Shown here: positions 24,871-35,102 of the stretch, in pieces
How positions within the stretch are numbered: the stretch's first letter is position 1
Layout: every line of letters begins with the position of its first letter
Assembly (NCBI RefSeq): GCF_006440675.2
Contig: NZ_CP083951.1
Span: forward strand, 3,753,501-3,817,500
Length of the DNA stretch: 64,000 nt
Direction: 5' to 3'
From: Mesorhizobium sp. B2-8-5
GTDB lineage: Bacteria > Pseudomonadota > Alphaproteobacteria > Rhizobiales > Rhizobiaceae
Notes under the pieces: model-generated
What the model was told of the DNA's origin: nothing
Database searches by the model: none
Seen by the model: only the letters and a program-made list of their open reading frames with translations
Translations under genes and position numbers: made by a program

Positions 24871-25727
24871 GCGCGAGCCAGCAAACGTTCGGCCAGGCGC
24901 AGATGCGGCCGGTCGTACATCTTGCCGTCGATGCCGACGACGCCCGGGTTTCCCGCCGCCGCGAAGGCGTCGACGATCGCCTGCGACCGCTCGACCGCTT
25001 CGGCGGATGGCGTGAAGGCGGCGTTGATGACCGGCACCTGCGCCGGATGGATCGCCATCTTGCCGGTGAAGCCGTCGCGCTCGGCCTCGCGGCATTCCTT
25101 CTCGAAGGCGGCCATGTCGCGGAAATCCGGAAAGACGGTGTCGACAGCGGCGACTTCGGCCGCGCCGGCCGCCAGAATGGTCATGGTGCGCGCCAGGCGA
25201 AACAGGTCGGTGTAACGGCCGCCCTCGTCGCGGGTCGAGCGCGCGCCGATCGCGGCCGACAAGTCCTCGGCGCCCCAGGTCAGGCCGGCGAGCCGCGCGC
25301 TCGTTCCGGCATAGCTGGCCGCCGCCAACACGCCCGCCGCGGTCTCGGTGATGATCGGCAGGATTCTTATGGCGCCGTCCGGCAGCCCGTTTTCGGCCTC
25401 ATGCACCCGGAGCTTCGCCGCCAGCTGCTGGACGTCCCGTCCGCTGTTCGACTTGGGCAGCATGATGCCGTCGGGCTTAGCAGGGACGAGTGCCGCGAGA
25501 TCGGCGTCGGTGAGGCCGGTCGACAGGTCGTTGACCCGCACATAGATGGCGGAACCCGTCCGGTGTCTTTGGCTCGAAATGAACCCGGCCGCGGTCGTGC
25601 GTGCCGTTCCCTTGTTCGCGGCGGCGACGGAATCCTCAAGATCGACGATGACCACGTCGGCACCGGCTTCAAAACCTTTTTCCAGCTTCCGCTCGGAGTC
25701 GCCGGGTACGAAAAGCAGCGAGCGCAT
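24846..25727 (-). CDS. HpcH/HpaI aldolase / CitE-like CoA-ester lyase
   Basis: 293 aa from ATG 25727 (MRSLLFVPGDSERKL); a longer open frame to the right merges it artificially with the out-of-frame MaoC gene. The family marks are FVPGDSERK, VVIVDLEDSV (about 26), the metal/CoA region ITETAAGVLAA and WGAEDLSAAIG (about 145-175), and a C-terminal KMAIHPAQV. Relatives include malyl-CoA/beta-methylmalyl-CoA lyase and (3S)-malyl-CoA thioesterase. Start and the upstream maoC stop overlap as TGATG, so the two are translationally coupled. The last seven residues and the stop are encoded by the repeat element. Exact substrate undecided. Confidence 0.9.
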   Translation of the reverse strand: MRSLLFVPGDSERKLEKGFEAGADVVIVDLEDSVAAANKGTARTTAAGFISSQRHRTGSAIYVRVNDLSTGLTDADLAALVPAKPDGIMLPKSNSGRDVQQLAAKLRVHEAENGLPDGAIRILPIITETAAGVLAAASYAGTSARLAGLTWGAEDLSAAIGARSTRDEGGRYTDLFRLARTMTILAAGAAEVAAVDTVFPDFRDMAAFEKECREAERDGFTGKMAIHPAQVPVINAAFTPSAEAVERSQAIVDAFAAAGNPGVVGIDGKMYDRPHLRLAERLLARARAIPGKV

Positions 25728-26179
25728 CAGGCCGCCTTCTTCAGCATCATCGCCTGCCTTGTGCATTTGGCGACGAGAACGGCATTTTGATTGTAGGCGC
25801 GATGCTCGAACTCGACGATGCCGCGGTCGGGTTTCGACTTGGACTCGCGCACGGAGACGACCGTCGTCTCGACCCGGATGGTGTCGCCGTGAAAGACGGG
25901 ATGCGGGAACACCGTCTCCTTCATGCCGAGATTGGCGACAGTGGTGCCGACGGTGATGTCGTTCACCGAAATGCCGATCATCAGGCCGAGCGTGAACAGC
26001 GAATTCACCAGCGGCTTGCCCCATTCGGTCTTTGCGGCGAAGTCGAAATCGATGTGCAGGGGCTGCGGGTTCAGCGTCATCACCGAAAACAGCATGTTGT
26101 CGCTCTCGGTCACTGTCTTGCGCAGCGTGTGATGGAAAACGTGGCCGACGACAAACTCTTCCAGATAAAGCCCGGCCAT
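25727..26179 (-). CDS. MaoC-family hotdog dehydratase
   Basis: 150 aa from ATG 26179. A single hotdog domain with the hydratase motif LNPQPLHIDFDFA (about residue 36-48) and the downstream LVNSLFTLGLM helix. The usual catalytic Asp position reads Asn here, five residues before the conserved His. CitE-linked MaoC proteins, as far as I recall, often carry Asn there. Coupled by a one-base overlap to the CoA-lyase, it probably hydrates an enoyl-CoA that the lyase then splits, or the reverse. Mesaconyl/methylmalyl-type substrates are plausible from the pairing but not shown. Confidence 0.88.
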   Translation of the reverse strand: MAGLYLEEFVVGHVFHHTLRKTVTESDNMLFSVMTLNPQPLHIDFDFAAKTEWGKPLVNSLFTLGLMIGISVNDITVGTTVANLGMKETVFPHPVFHGDTIRVETTVVSVRESKSKPDRGIVEFEHRAYNQNAVLVAKCTRQAMMLKKAA

Positions 26180-26331
26180 GGTTCGATCTCCTCCAATGCA
26201 CCTGCTTGATAGGCGTTGGCCGCGCCTCCATCAAGCCGGTTAAGAAACATGGTGAACCGTTCGTAAACCATTTCCAGCCTACCGTTGACAACGGGGCCGG
26301 GAACATCCCGGCGAGGGCGTAGCTGGTCGGC

Positions 26332-27453
26332 ATGGTTGTTTCGCACTTTCTAAAATGGATTGATACGGCACGGGTTTCCGAGCGTGCCGCCGCCGCGAGC
26401 GCGCTGGCGCGTGCCTATATCAATTCCGATCTGCCGTTCGAGGATCGCTGCGCCGCCGAGGCGGCGCTCACGCTGCTTCTGGACGACGCTTCCTCCAAGG
26501 TGCGCCAGGCGCTCGCCGAGGCGCTGTCGATGAGCCATCACGCGCCGCCGCAGGTGATCAGCGCGTTGGCCGCCGACCAGCCGGAAGTCGCGGCGCTGGT
26601 TCTGGCGCGTTCGCCGCTGCTTACCGATGCCGATCTGGTCGAGCGCGTCGCCTGCGGCCAGAAGGCGACGCAGAAGCTGATCGCCAACCGTCCGGTCGTC
26701 TCGATGTCGCTGGCGGCGGCGATCGCCGAGATCGGCGAACCGGAGGCCTGCGCCGCGCTGGTCGGCAACAGCGGCGCCGAGATTGCTTCGCTGAGCTTCC
26801 GCCGCATGGCCGAGCGGCACGGCCACCTGCCGCTGGTGCGCGAGGCGCTGATCGCCGATCGGCGCTTGCCGGCCGACTGCCGGCACATGCTCCTGGTCAA
26901 GCTCGGCGAGACCCTGAAAGGTTCACCCCTGGTGCTGGCGATGATGGGTGCGGCGCGCGCCGATCGCGTGATGCGCGACGCCTGCGTGAAAGCCTCGGTC
27001 ACGCTGATCGAGGGAACGCGCCTGGAAGAACATGCCGCGTTGATCGAGCATCTGAGGCTGCGCGGCGACCTCACGGCAAGCTTCATCATCCGCACCATCG
27101 CGCATGGCAAGGTGGACTTCTTCGGCTCGACGCTGGTGGCTTTGGCCCAACAGTCCGAGCAGCGGGTGACGGCACTTCTCGCTGGCGGGCACGACGTTGC
27201 GCTGCAGGCGCTGTTCCGCAGCGCCGGACTTGCGCCGGCCACGCATGCCATCATCCTGCGCGCGCTCAAGATCTGGCGCGAGGTCGCCAACGGCCGGCGT
27301 GTCGCCGGCGTGCAGGAAGTGAGCTGGCTGATGTTGAAGGAACTCGGCGGCCAATCCGCCGAGGGCGATCTTGCCGGGCTGGTGAAGTCTATCCACCTCG
27401 ATGCCTTGCGGGAAAACGCGCGCGGGCACGCGCTGGCCATCGCCGCTGCCTAG
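26332..27453 (+). CDS. DUF2336 domain protein (HEAT-like)
   Basis: 373 aa from ATG 26332. An alphaproteobacterial family of unknown function. The first 180 residues are a run of Ala/Leu-rich helical pairs (RAAAASALARAYIN, DRCAAEAALTLLLDDAS, VRQALAEALSMS) that resemble HEAT repeats. More helices continue to the end, with no signal peptide or catalytic motif. Members have been linked to regulatory or cell-envelope roles only loosely. It is divergent from maoC (152-base gap) and convergent with the VOC gene (14-base gap), so it is probably monocistronic. Confidence 0.85.
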   Translation: MVVSHFLKWIDTARVSERAAAASALARAYINSDLPFEDRCAAEAALTLLLDDASSKVRQALAEALSMSHHAPPQVISALAADQPEVAALVLARSPLLTDADLVERVACGQKATQKLIANRPVVSMSLAAAIAEIGEPEACAALVGNSGAEIASLSFRRMAERHGHLPLVREALIADRRLPADCRHMLLVKLGETLKGSPLVLAMMGAARADRVMRDACVKASVTLIEGTRLEEHAALIEHLRLRGDLTASFIIRTIAHGKVDFFGSTLVALAQQSEQRVTALLAGGHDVALQALFRSAGLAPATHAIILRALKIWREVANGRRVAGVQEVSWLMLKELGGQSAEGDLAGLVKSIHLDALRENARGHALAIAAA

Positions 27454-27467
27454 GGCATATTCAAGTC

Positions 27468-27905
27468 TCAGCCGAGTTCCTGGGCGAGGCCGATGAGAAG
27501 CCCTTCAGGCCCGCGAATGTAGCAAAGCCGATACGCGTCCTTATACTGGACCACTTCGCCGACGAGCTCGGTGCCGCGCTTGCGGAGTCTCTCAAGCGTC
27601 TCGTCGACGTCGTCCACGGCGAACATGACGCGGAGATAGCCCAGGGCGTTCACCGGAGCGTTGCGGTGATCCGCGACGACAGGCGGTGTGATGAAGCGGG
27701 ACAGCTCGAGCCGGCTATGACCGTCCGGCGTGCGCATCATCGCAGTCTCGACGTGCTGATCGCCGAGCCCGGTGACACGTCCGGCCCATTCTCCTTCGAT
27801 CGTGGCTCGCCCTTCGAGTTCAAGACCGAGCTCGCGGAAGAATTCAATCGTCTCGTCGAGGTCCTCGACGACGATTCCTATGTTGTCCATCCGTTTGAGC
27901 GCCAT
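27468..27905 (-). CDS. VOC (glyoxalase/dioxygenase) superfamily protein
   Basis: 145 aa from ATG 27905. Two beta-alpha-beta-beta-beta modules are visible: MDNIGIVVEDLDETIEFF opens the first, and LGYLRVMFAVDDVDETLERL opens the second, with the closing strand ending YIRGPEGLLIGLAQ. Candidate metal ligands include a Glu in SRLELSRF and a Glu in the last strand region. The superfamily covers glyoxalase I, resistance proteins and dioxygenases; substrate cannot be assigned. It lies upstream of the FUSC gene stop on the same strand but reads away from it, so no operon is implied. Confidence 0.88.
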   Translation of the reverse strand: MALKRMDNIGIVVEDLDETIEFFRELGLELEGRATIEGEWAGRVTGLGDQHVETAMMRTPDGHSRLELSRFITPPVVADHRNAPVNALGYLRVMFAVDDVDETLERLRKRGTELVGEVVQYKDAYRLCYIRGPEGLLIGLAQELG

Positions 27906-27986
27906 GTGTCCAACCTAGAATGTCTCGACCAGCCTAACAAGAACCATTCCCGAACCGGTCTCACCTGAAACGGGGCTCCGAATTGT

Positions 27987-30068
27987 TCAGGCGCGACCCT
28001 TCGCAAAGAAATCCGGATAATCTTCCATCGCCGCGGCGATGACGCGCAGCGAGGCGGCGATCTGCAGCATTTCGAGCCGATCGCTGCGTTGGGCGATGCT
28101 GGCCGCATATTGCCTCGCCACCGCGACGGTCGCGGTCTGCGGCTCGCCCGGCCGTCTAAACAGCAATTCGCGCGCCAGGCCGCGCAGGAAATTGCCGATG
28201 GACTCGACTGTTTCGTGCGGGACGGCGGAGTTCAGTTGCGCGTGGCGCAGCCGCAGCACCTCCAGCCCGACGGTGACGGCCGAAATGCTTCCGCCAAGAA
28301 TGGGATCGCCCTTGCGGCCCGTTTGCTGCACCTGCGGCATCAACTGGTTGATCCGGTCATAGGCGAGGCTTTCGAAGGCCGAGCGCCGGGGTATGCGCTC
28401 ATGCAGGCAAAGCCGCGCCAGATCCTCGCGCATCGCCTGCGAGATACGCTCCACGGTGACCCAGGGGTCGGCGGGCAGCACGACGATGAAGACGCCGACG
28501 GCAATCAGGATGCCGACCAGGATCGACGCCGAGCCGGCGAAGAATGGCCCGGGATCGTAGATCATCTGCTGATGCGGGCTGAGGAAGGCGAGGAAGTTGA
28601 TGGCGAAGGCGGTGGCGACGCCGACATGGCGGGGATTTGCCATGCCGAGCGCCGCGGGCACCAGGATCGGCACCACGAAGAGCGTGAACCAGCCGAAGCC
28701 CGGCAGCGCCGGCAGCGCGACCTGGCCGACCAGAAAGGCAAAAGGCAGCGCGATCAGCGTTCCGGTGAAGAAACCCCAGGCGGACTGCACCGGATCCGGG
28801 CGCGCCGCGAACAGGCTGGAGACGACGGCGACGAGGATGACGGTGCCGGCGGCTTCCGACCATTTGGTCGTCAGCCAGAAGATCGCCACGAGCAACGTCG
28901 CGAGCGCGGCGCGCACGGCGTTGCGCCACGCGGCCTGGTAGTCGCGGTGGACGACCAGCGCCGGCTGGCCTCGCTCGCTCGACTTCCGCGAGACGGGCGA
29001 GCGAAGCGCGTCAAGGCCGCGCATCACCTGCTTCAGCGCCTCGGCGAAATCGCCGGCAATGGTCAGGCGGGTGATGGTGCCGACCTTGTCTTCGGCGGTA
29101 TCGCTGGAGCCGTCATCGTTGGGCAGGTCGGGCATCTCCCTGGCCTTGCTTGCGATCGCATCGAGCCGCGCCACCCAGGGGCCGGTGTCGTCGAGCGCGC
29201 CGGGTGTCGCCGCAAGTTCGCCGACGAAGGCCTTCAATTCGCTGCGCACGGGAATGAGCGCCGCGTTCTTCGGCCTGCGGTGGCTGTGCAGTGCGCGCGC
29301 CGCCGAAAGCGCCCACAGAAGCTGACCGATCGTGCGCCGCACCGGGTGGGCGCGGGTGGCGAAGCTCGGCGCTTCCAGGCGCGCATAGGTGCGCATCTCG
29401 GCAAGCGTCTGGGCATCGGTGATCAGCTTGCGCTGGAGTGCGGAGAGGCTTGCCGGATCGCCGTTGGAAAAGGCGCCGCCGGCATATTCGGCGAGGTCGA
29501 GGATGCTGCGTTTCAACCTGGAAATAATGGCGTCGGCCGCGAGCTTCGGCAGGATCAGCCGGCTGGTGACGCCGGCGCAGACGATGCCGAGCGCGATCTC
29601 CGCGCAACGGGCGACGGCGAGGTCGACGACAATATGCGGTTGTCCGAGGGCCGGCAGGCTGATGATCATCGCGGTATAGCCGGCAAGCGCGGCGCCATAG
29701 GCTTCCGGGTTGCGCAATAGCGACGAGACCAGCGTGCAGACGCCGATCCAGAGCGCCAGCACGCTCACCAACAGCCAGGGATTGGCGCCGAACAGCGATG
29801 TGATGCCGACGGCCGCCAGGCCGCCGGCCAGCGTGCCGAGCAGCCGGTAGAAGCCCTTTGCCAGCACCATGCCGGCGACCGGCTGCGCGACGATGAACAC
29901 CGTCATCATCGCCCATTGCGGATGGTCGAGCTTCAGCGCGTAGGCGACAAGCAGCGCGATCAGTCCGGCCGAAACCGTGCGCAGGGCAAAAATCCAGTCC
30001 GAACGGGTCGGCTGCGTCAAACCGCTTAAGGGCGTCTCGACAAGCTCTTTCAACCGCGTCCAGGTCAC
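27987..30068 (-). CDS. FUSC-family inner-membrane protein (aromatic acid efflux-like)
   Basis: 693 aa. The start is GTG 30068, chosen because GGAGA lies six bases upstream; the ATG overlapping it is out of frame. Two blocks of about five to six hydrophobic segments (about 25-180 and 385-530), each followed by a soluble region, match the duplicated FUSC/YccS/AaeB layout. Landmarks are DHPQWAMMTVFIVAQP in the first block and FWLTTKWSEAAGTVILVAVVSS at the start of the second. Related proteins export fusaric or aromatic acids, usually with a membrane-fusion partner; none is adjacent. It lies 42 bases downstream of parE on the same strand. Confidence 0.9.
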   Translation of the reverse strand: MTWTRLKELVETPLSGLTQPTRSDWIFALRTVSAGLIALLVAYALKLDHPQWAMMTVFIVAQPVAGMVLAKGFYRLLGTLAGGLAAVGITSLFGANPWLLVSVLALWIGVCTLVSSLLRNPEAYGAALAGYTAMIISLPALGQPHIVVDLAVARCAEIALGIVCAGVTSRLILPKLAADAIISRLKRSILDLAEYAGGAFSNGDPASLSALQRKLITDAQTLAEMRTYARLEAPSFATRAHPVRRTIGQLLWALSAARALHSHRRPKNAALIPVRSELKAFVGELAATPGALDDTGPWVARLDAIASKAREMPDLPNDDGSSDTAEDKVGTITRLTIAGDFAEALKQVMRGLDALRSPVSRKSSERGQPALVVHRDYQAAWRNAVRAALATLLVAIFWLTTKWSEAAGTVILVAVVSSLFAARPDPVQSAWGFFTGTLIALPFAFLVGQVALPALPGFGWFTLFVVPILVPAALGMANPRHVGVATAFAINFLAFLSPHQQMIYDPGPFFAGSASILVGILIAVGVFIVVLPADPWVTVERISQAMREDLARLCLHERIPRRSAFESLAYDRINQLMPQVQQTGRKGDPILGGSISAVTVGLEVLRLRHAQLNSAVPHETVESIGNFLRGLARELLFRRPGEPQTATVAVARQYAASIAQRSDRLEMLQIAASLRVIAAAMEDYPDFFAKGRA

Positions 30069-30110
30069 ATCGGTTCTCCGTGCCGGAGACTGTTATGGAC
30101 CGGCAGGCGA

Positions 30111-32165
<2,055 letters not shown>

Positions 32166-32398
32166 GCTGGGCCTAGCGTCCGGTAAAGCGAATCACGTCT
32201 CGATACTGCCACGCTTTTGGCGGGCGAACGAGTTCCTGTTCCGTTCAGGGATCAAACTGTCTCTTATTCTAAAACCATTCGATAACCAAGCCGGCCGAAA
32301 TAGGGCGGTCGGCGTGCCCCGGTATTCCCGATTCTTTAACATTAACGCCTAGCGTGAGGCCCAACCAACAAAAGACCACGGGCGTCAGGGGTTTCGTT

Positions 32399-33340
32399 GT
32401 GAGGGGCAGGGCCATTACCATGATCGGCATCGCCGCCGTGTTCGGCGCGATCTCGATCTTTGCGGCGGATTTCTGGGTCAAGAGCCAGGCAAAGGCTCAG
32501 CCCGAGGTCAAGGTCGTCTCCGTCATGGCGCCGCAGCAGCCCAAAGTCGAGTTCAAGACCATCGTGGTGGCGCAAGCGCCACTGCGTTACGGCATGGAGC
32601 TCGGACGGCCGCAGCTCGCCGAGATTCCGTGGCCGCAGGATTCCCTGCCGCAAGGTGCTTTCCCGACGATCGACAAGCTGCTTGCGGACGGCAGCCGGGT
32701 CGTGCTGTCGCCGATCGAGGTCAACGAACCGGTGCTGCTCACCAAGCTGTCGGGGCCGAATGGCCGCGCCACCCTTTCCAACATGCTGTCGCCGGGAATG
32801 CGGGCCGTCACCATCCGCACCGATGAGATCGCCGGGGTCGGCGGCTTCATCACGCCGGGAGACCGCGTGGACGTCGTGCTGACGCGCGACGCTGGTGATA
32901 TCCAGGAAGTGTCCAAGAATGCGCAGGGCGCCGCCGGATCGACCGTCACGTCCGAGATCGTCGTCTCCGATGCCAAGGTGCTTTCGGTTGGACAGGGCGC
33001 CGACGAGCGCAAGACCGAGCCGCAAATCGCCAATTCCGTGACCCTCGAAGTGACCAACGAAGGGGCGCAGAAAGTGGCGCTTGCCCGCACCGTCGGCACG
33101 CTGTCGTTGTCGCTGCGGTCGGCCGCCGACGCAACCGCCAGCAATGGCGGGCTTACGACCATCTCGTCCTTCGGCGGCTCGGTTGCCGCAAACGCGCAGG
33201 CGAGCGCCGCCTCGCTCGTCAATGCGATGACGAAGGACCAGGGCGAGCCGAAACTAAAGACGGTGATCGTGACGCGTGGCGACAAGGTCGAGGAATACAA
33301 GGTTCCTTCACGGGAACCGCCGCAGGAACTGCAGCAATAG
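32399..33340 (+). CDS. cpaB: Flp pilus assembly protein CpaB (RcpC)
   Basis: First gene of the Tad/Cpa operon. The start is taken at GTG 32399 (MRGRAITMIG) with AGGGGT nine bases upstream; GTG 32354 and ATG 32420 are in-frame alternatives. About 313 aa. One N-terminal membrane anchor (IGIAAVFGAISIFAADFW) is followed by a periplasmic SAF domain: APLRYGMELGRPQL and MRAVTIRTDEIAGVGGFITPGDRVDVVLT. The latter resembles antifreeze/flagellar P-ring chaperone folds. The Gln/Pro-rich tail is disordered. CpaB works with the secretin in the periplasm and outer membrane. About 230 bases separate it from divergent parE. Confidence 0.93.
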   Translation: MRGRAITMIGIAAVFGAISIFAADFWVKSQAKAQPEVKVVSVMAPQQPKVEFKTIVVAQAPLRYGMELGRPQLAEIPWPQDSLPQGAFPTIDKLLADGSRVVLSPIEVNEPVLLTKLSGPNGRATLSNMLSPGMRAVTIRTDEIAGVGGFITPGDRVDVVLTRDAGDIQEVSKNAQGAAGSTVTSEIVVSDAKVLSVGQGADERKTEPQIANSVTLEVTNEGAQKVALARTVGTLSLSLRSAADATASNGGLTTISSFGGSVAANAQASAASLVNAMTKDQGEPKLKTVIVTRGDKVEEYKVPSREPPQELQQ

Positions 33341-33369
33341 CCGGTGGGGACCGGCGGGGACGGGGCAAG

Positions 33370-34809
33370 ATGTTCGGGTTTGATGCATTTCGGACGACCG
33401 GGGGATGGCGTCTTCTCGGCGCGATAGCGCTGGCGGCGGCAATGCTTGGCGTCGCCGCGCCGGCAAGGGCTGGCAATGACGTCGTCTATGTATCGGCGAA
33501 CAAGAACGCCTCGATCAAGGTGGCCAAGGGCAAGCCGAAGACGATCATGACAAGCGCCGCCTTCTACCAGATCGTCATCGGCGATCCGGAGATCGCCAAC
33601 GTCAATCCGCTGACCGACAAGTCCTTCTACGTGCTCGGCAACAATCTGGGCACCACCGGTATCGCCCTGTTCGACCAGAACAAGCAGCTTGTCGGCACCA
33701 TCGATATCGAGGTGACGCTGGATACAGACCAACTGGCCAGCACCATCCGCGCCAGCGTTCCCGACGCCAAGATCAAGGTCGGTTCGGCGAACGGCCGCGT
33801 CGTGCTGTCGGGCGAGGCCGACGATGCGGTCGCCGCCGACAAGGCCAGCAAGATCGCGTCGCGCTTTTCCGGCAACGAGGAAATCATCAACTCGGTCAAC
33901 ATCTCGTCCTCGCAGCAGGTGCAGCTCAACGTCCGCTTCGTCGAGATCAATCGCCAGGCCGGTCAGGATCTCGGCGCCAAATACGCCGCCAATTTCGCCT
34001 ATGGCATCGGCAACCGCAAAGTCGTGCTGAGCCCGGATGGGGGAAACCTGACGGCTGCCGGAACAGGCGAGATCATCGGCAGCCTGCTGTCGAACGGCGT
34101 TTCGATCGACATCGCCATCAAGGCGCTGGAGGAACGCGGCCTGGCGCGGCGGCTGGCGGAGCCGAACCTGATTGCGCGTTCGGGCCAGACGGCGAGCTTC
34201 CTTGCCGGCGGCGAGTTCCCGATCCCGGTTTCCGAAGACAATGGCAAGATCAGCGTCACCTACAAGAAGTACGGCGTCGGCCTGGATTTCACGCCGACGG
34301 TGCTGAAGGACGGGCTGGTAAGCCTCGACATCGCGCCGGAAGTGTCCTCGATCGACCCGTCCGCTTCCATCCAGGTCAGCAGCGGCATTTCCATTCCGGC
34401 CTTCATCGTGCGCCGCGCCAGGACATCGGTCGACCTCAAGAACGGCCAGAGCTTCATGATCGCCGGCCTCCTGCAGTCGCAGAACGACATCACGACATCG
34501 CGGGTGCCGGGGATCGGCAGGCTGCCGGTGCTCGGTCCGCTGTTTTCGTCGAAATCCTATCAGCGGCGCGAGACCGACCTGGTCATCATCGTCACGCCTT
34601 ACCTGGTCAAGCCGGTCGATCCCTCGAAGAAGATGGTCGAGCCGACCGACGGCACCCAGCCGGCAAGTCCCGCCGACTATTTCCTGAACAACACAGAGGA
34701 AGTGGACGCCTCGGCGTCGAAGCGTCCGGTGACGCTGGCGGACGGCAGCGCCGCCCGCCCGATAGCTGCCGCCACGTCCGGCCACTTCCTCGATCTGCCA
34801 AAGGACTAA
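33370..34809 (+). CDS. cpaC: Flp pilus secretin CpaC (RcpA)
   Basis: Outer-membrane channel for the pilus. 479 aa from ATG 33370. The signal peptide ends near APARAG (about residue 35). An N-terminal T2SS/T3SS-type N0-like domain (about 40-115) is followed by a BON-like domain (about 115-185, with VVLSGEADDAVAADKAS), then the secretin domain. That domain shows VQLNVRFVEINRQ, the gate region, FLAGGEFPIPV and the C-terminal signature ETDLVIIVTPYLVKP (about 395-410). It lies 29 bases after cpaB and 4 bases before the small lipoprotein, inside one operon. Confidence 0.96.
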   Translation: MFGFDAFRTTGGWRLLGAIALAAAMLGVAAPARAGNDVVYVSANKNASIKVAKGKPKTIMTSAAFYQIVIGDPEIANVNPLTDKSFYVLGNNLGTTGIALFDQNKQLVGTIDIEVTLDTDQLASTIRASVPDAKIKVGSANGRVVLSGEADDAVAADKASKIASRFSGNEEIINSVNISSSQQVQLNVRFVEINRQAGQDLGAKYAANFAYGIGNRKVVLSPDGGNLTAAGTGEIIGSLLSNGVSIDIAIKALEERGLARRLAEPNLIARSGQTASFLAGGEFPIPVSEDNGKISVTYKKYGVGLDFTPTVLKDGLVSLDIAPEVSSIDPSASIQVSSGISIPAFIVRRARTSVDLKNGQSFMIAGLLQSQNDITTSRVPGIGRLPVLGPLFSSKSYQRRETDLVIIVTPYLVKPVDPSKKMVEPTDGTQPASPADYFLNNTEEVDASASKRPVTLADGSAARPIAAATSGHFLDLPKD

Positions 34810-34813
34810 GGCC

Positions 34814-35089
34814 ATGCGCATCCCCGTTTGCATCGCTCTGCTCCTGGCCGGTTTCGCCGGCGGCTGCACCAGCGACGACTATGTCCGCACCGAAGGGGTG
34901 ACGCTCGGAGTCGGCAACGCACAGGCGTCCAACACCGCCATGCAGATGGTCGATCCGTGGAAGTACGGCGTGCAGAACACCCGGCTTCTCGTGCCGGCCC
35001 AGCGTCCGGGTTCCGAGAGCACCGCCGTCGGTGCGAAGGCCGGCTCGGGGTCGGCGCCGACGACATCATCATCAACGACATCGGACTGA
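34814..35089 (+). CDS. Small lipoprotein in the cpaD position of the Tad operon, 91 aa
   Basis: ATG 34814, with a hydrophobic start and a lipobox (GFAGGC, about residue 17), so it should be lipidated. The mature part is only about 74 residues: TSDDYVRTEGVTLGVGNAQ, then VDPWKYGVQNTRL, then a Ser/Thr-rich tail. It sits between cpaC and cpaE, where many Tad loci carry CpaD, a lipoprotein of roughly 200 or more residues, but the usual CpaD body is missing. It may be a minimal secretin pilotin or a shortened CpaD. The tail composition suggests disorder. Confidence 0.8.
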   Translation: MRIPVCIALLLAGFAGGCTSDDYVRTEGVTLGVGNAQASNTAMQMVDPWKYGVQNTRLLVPAQRPGSESTAVGAKAGSGSAPTTSSSTTSD

Positions 35090-35102
35090 TGGGCTGACGA
35101 CG

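Noticed and set aside
24846..26333. Single 495-aa protein combining CoA-lyase with an upstream segment
   Set aside because: The upstream part is the maoC gene in the wrong frame; the lyase has its own ATG at 25727 overlapping the maoC stop.
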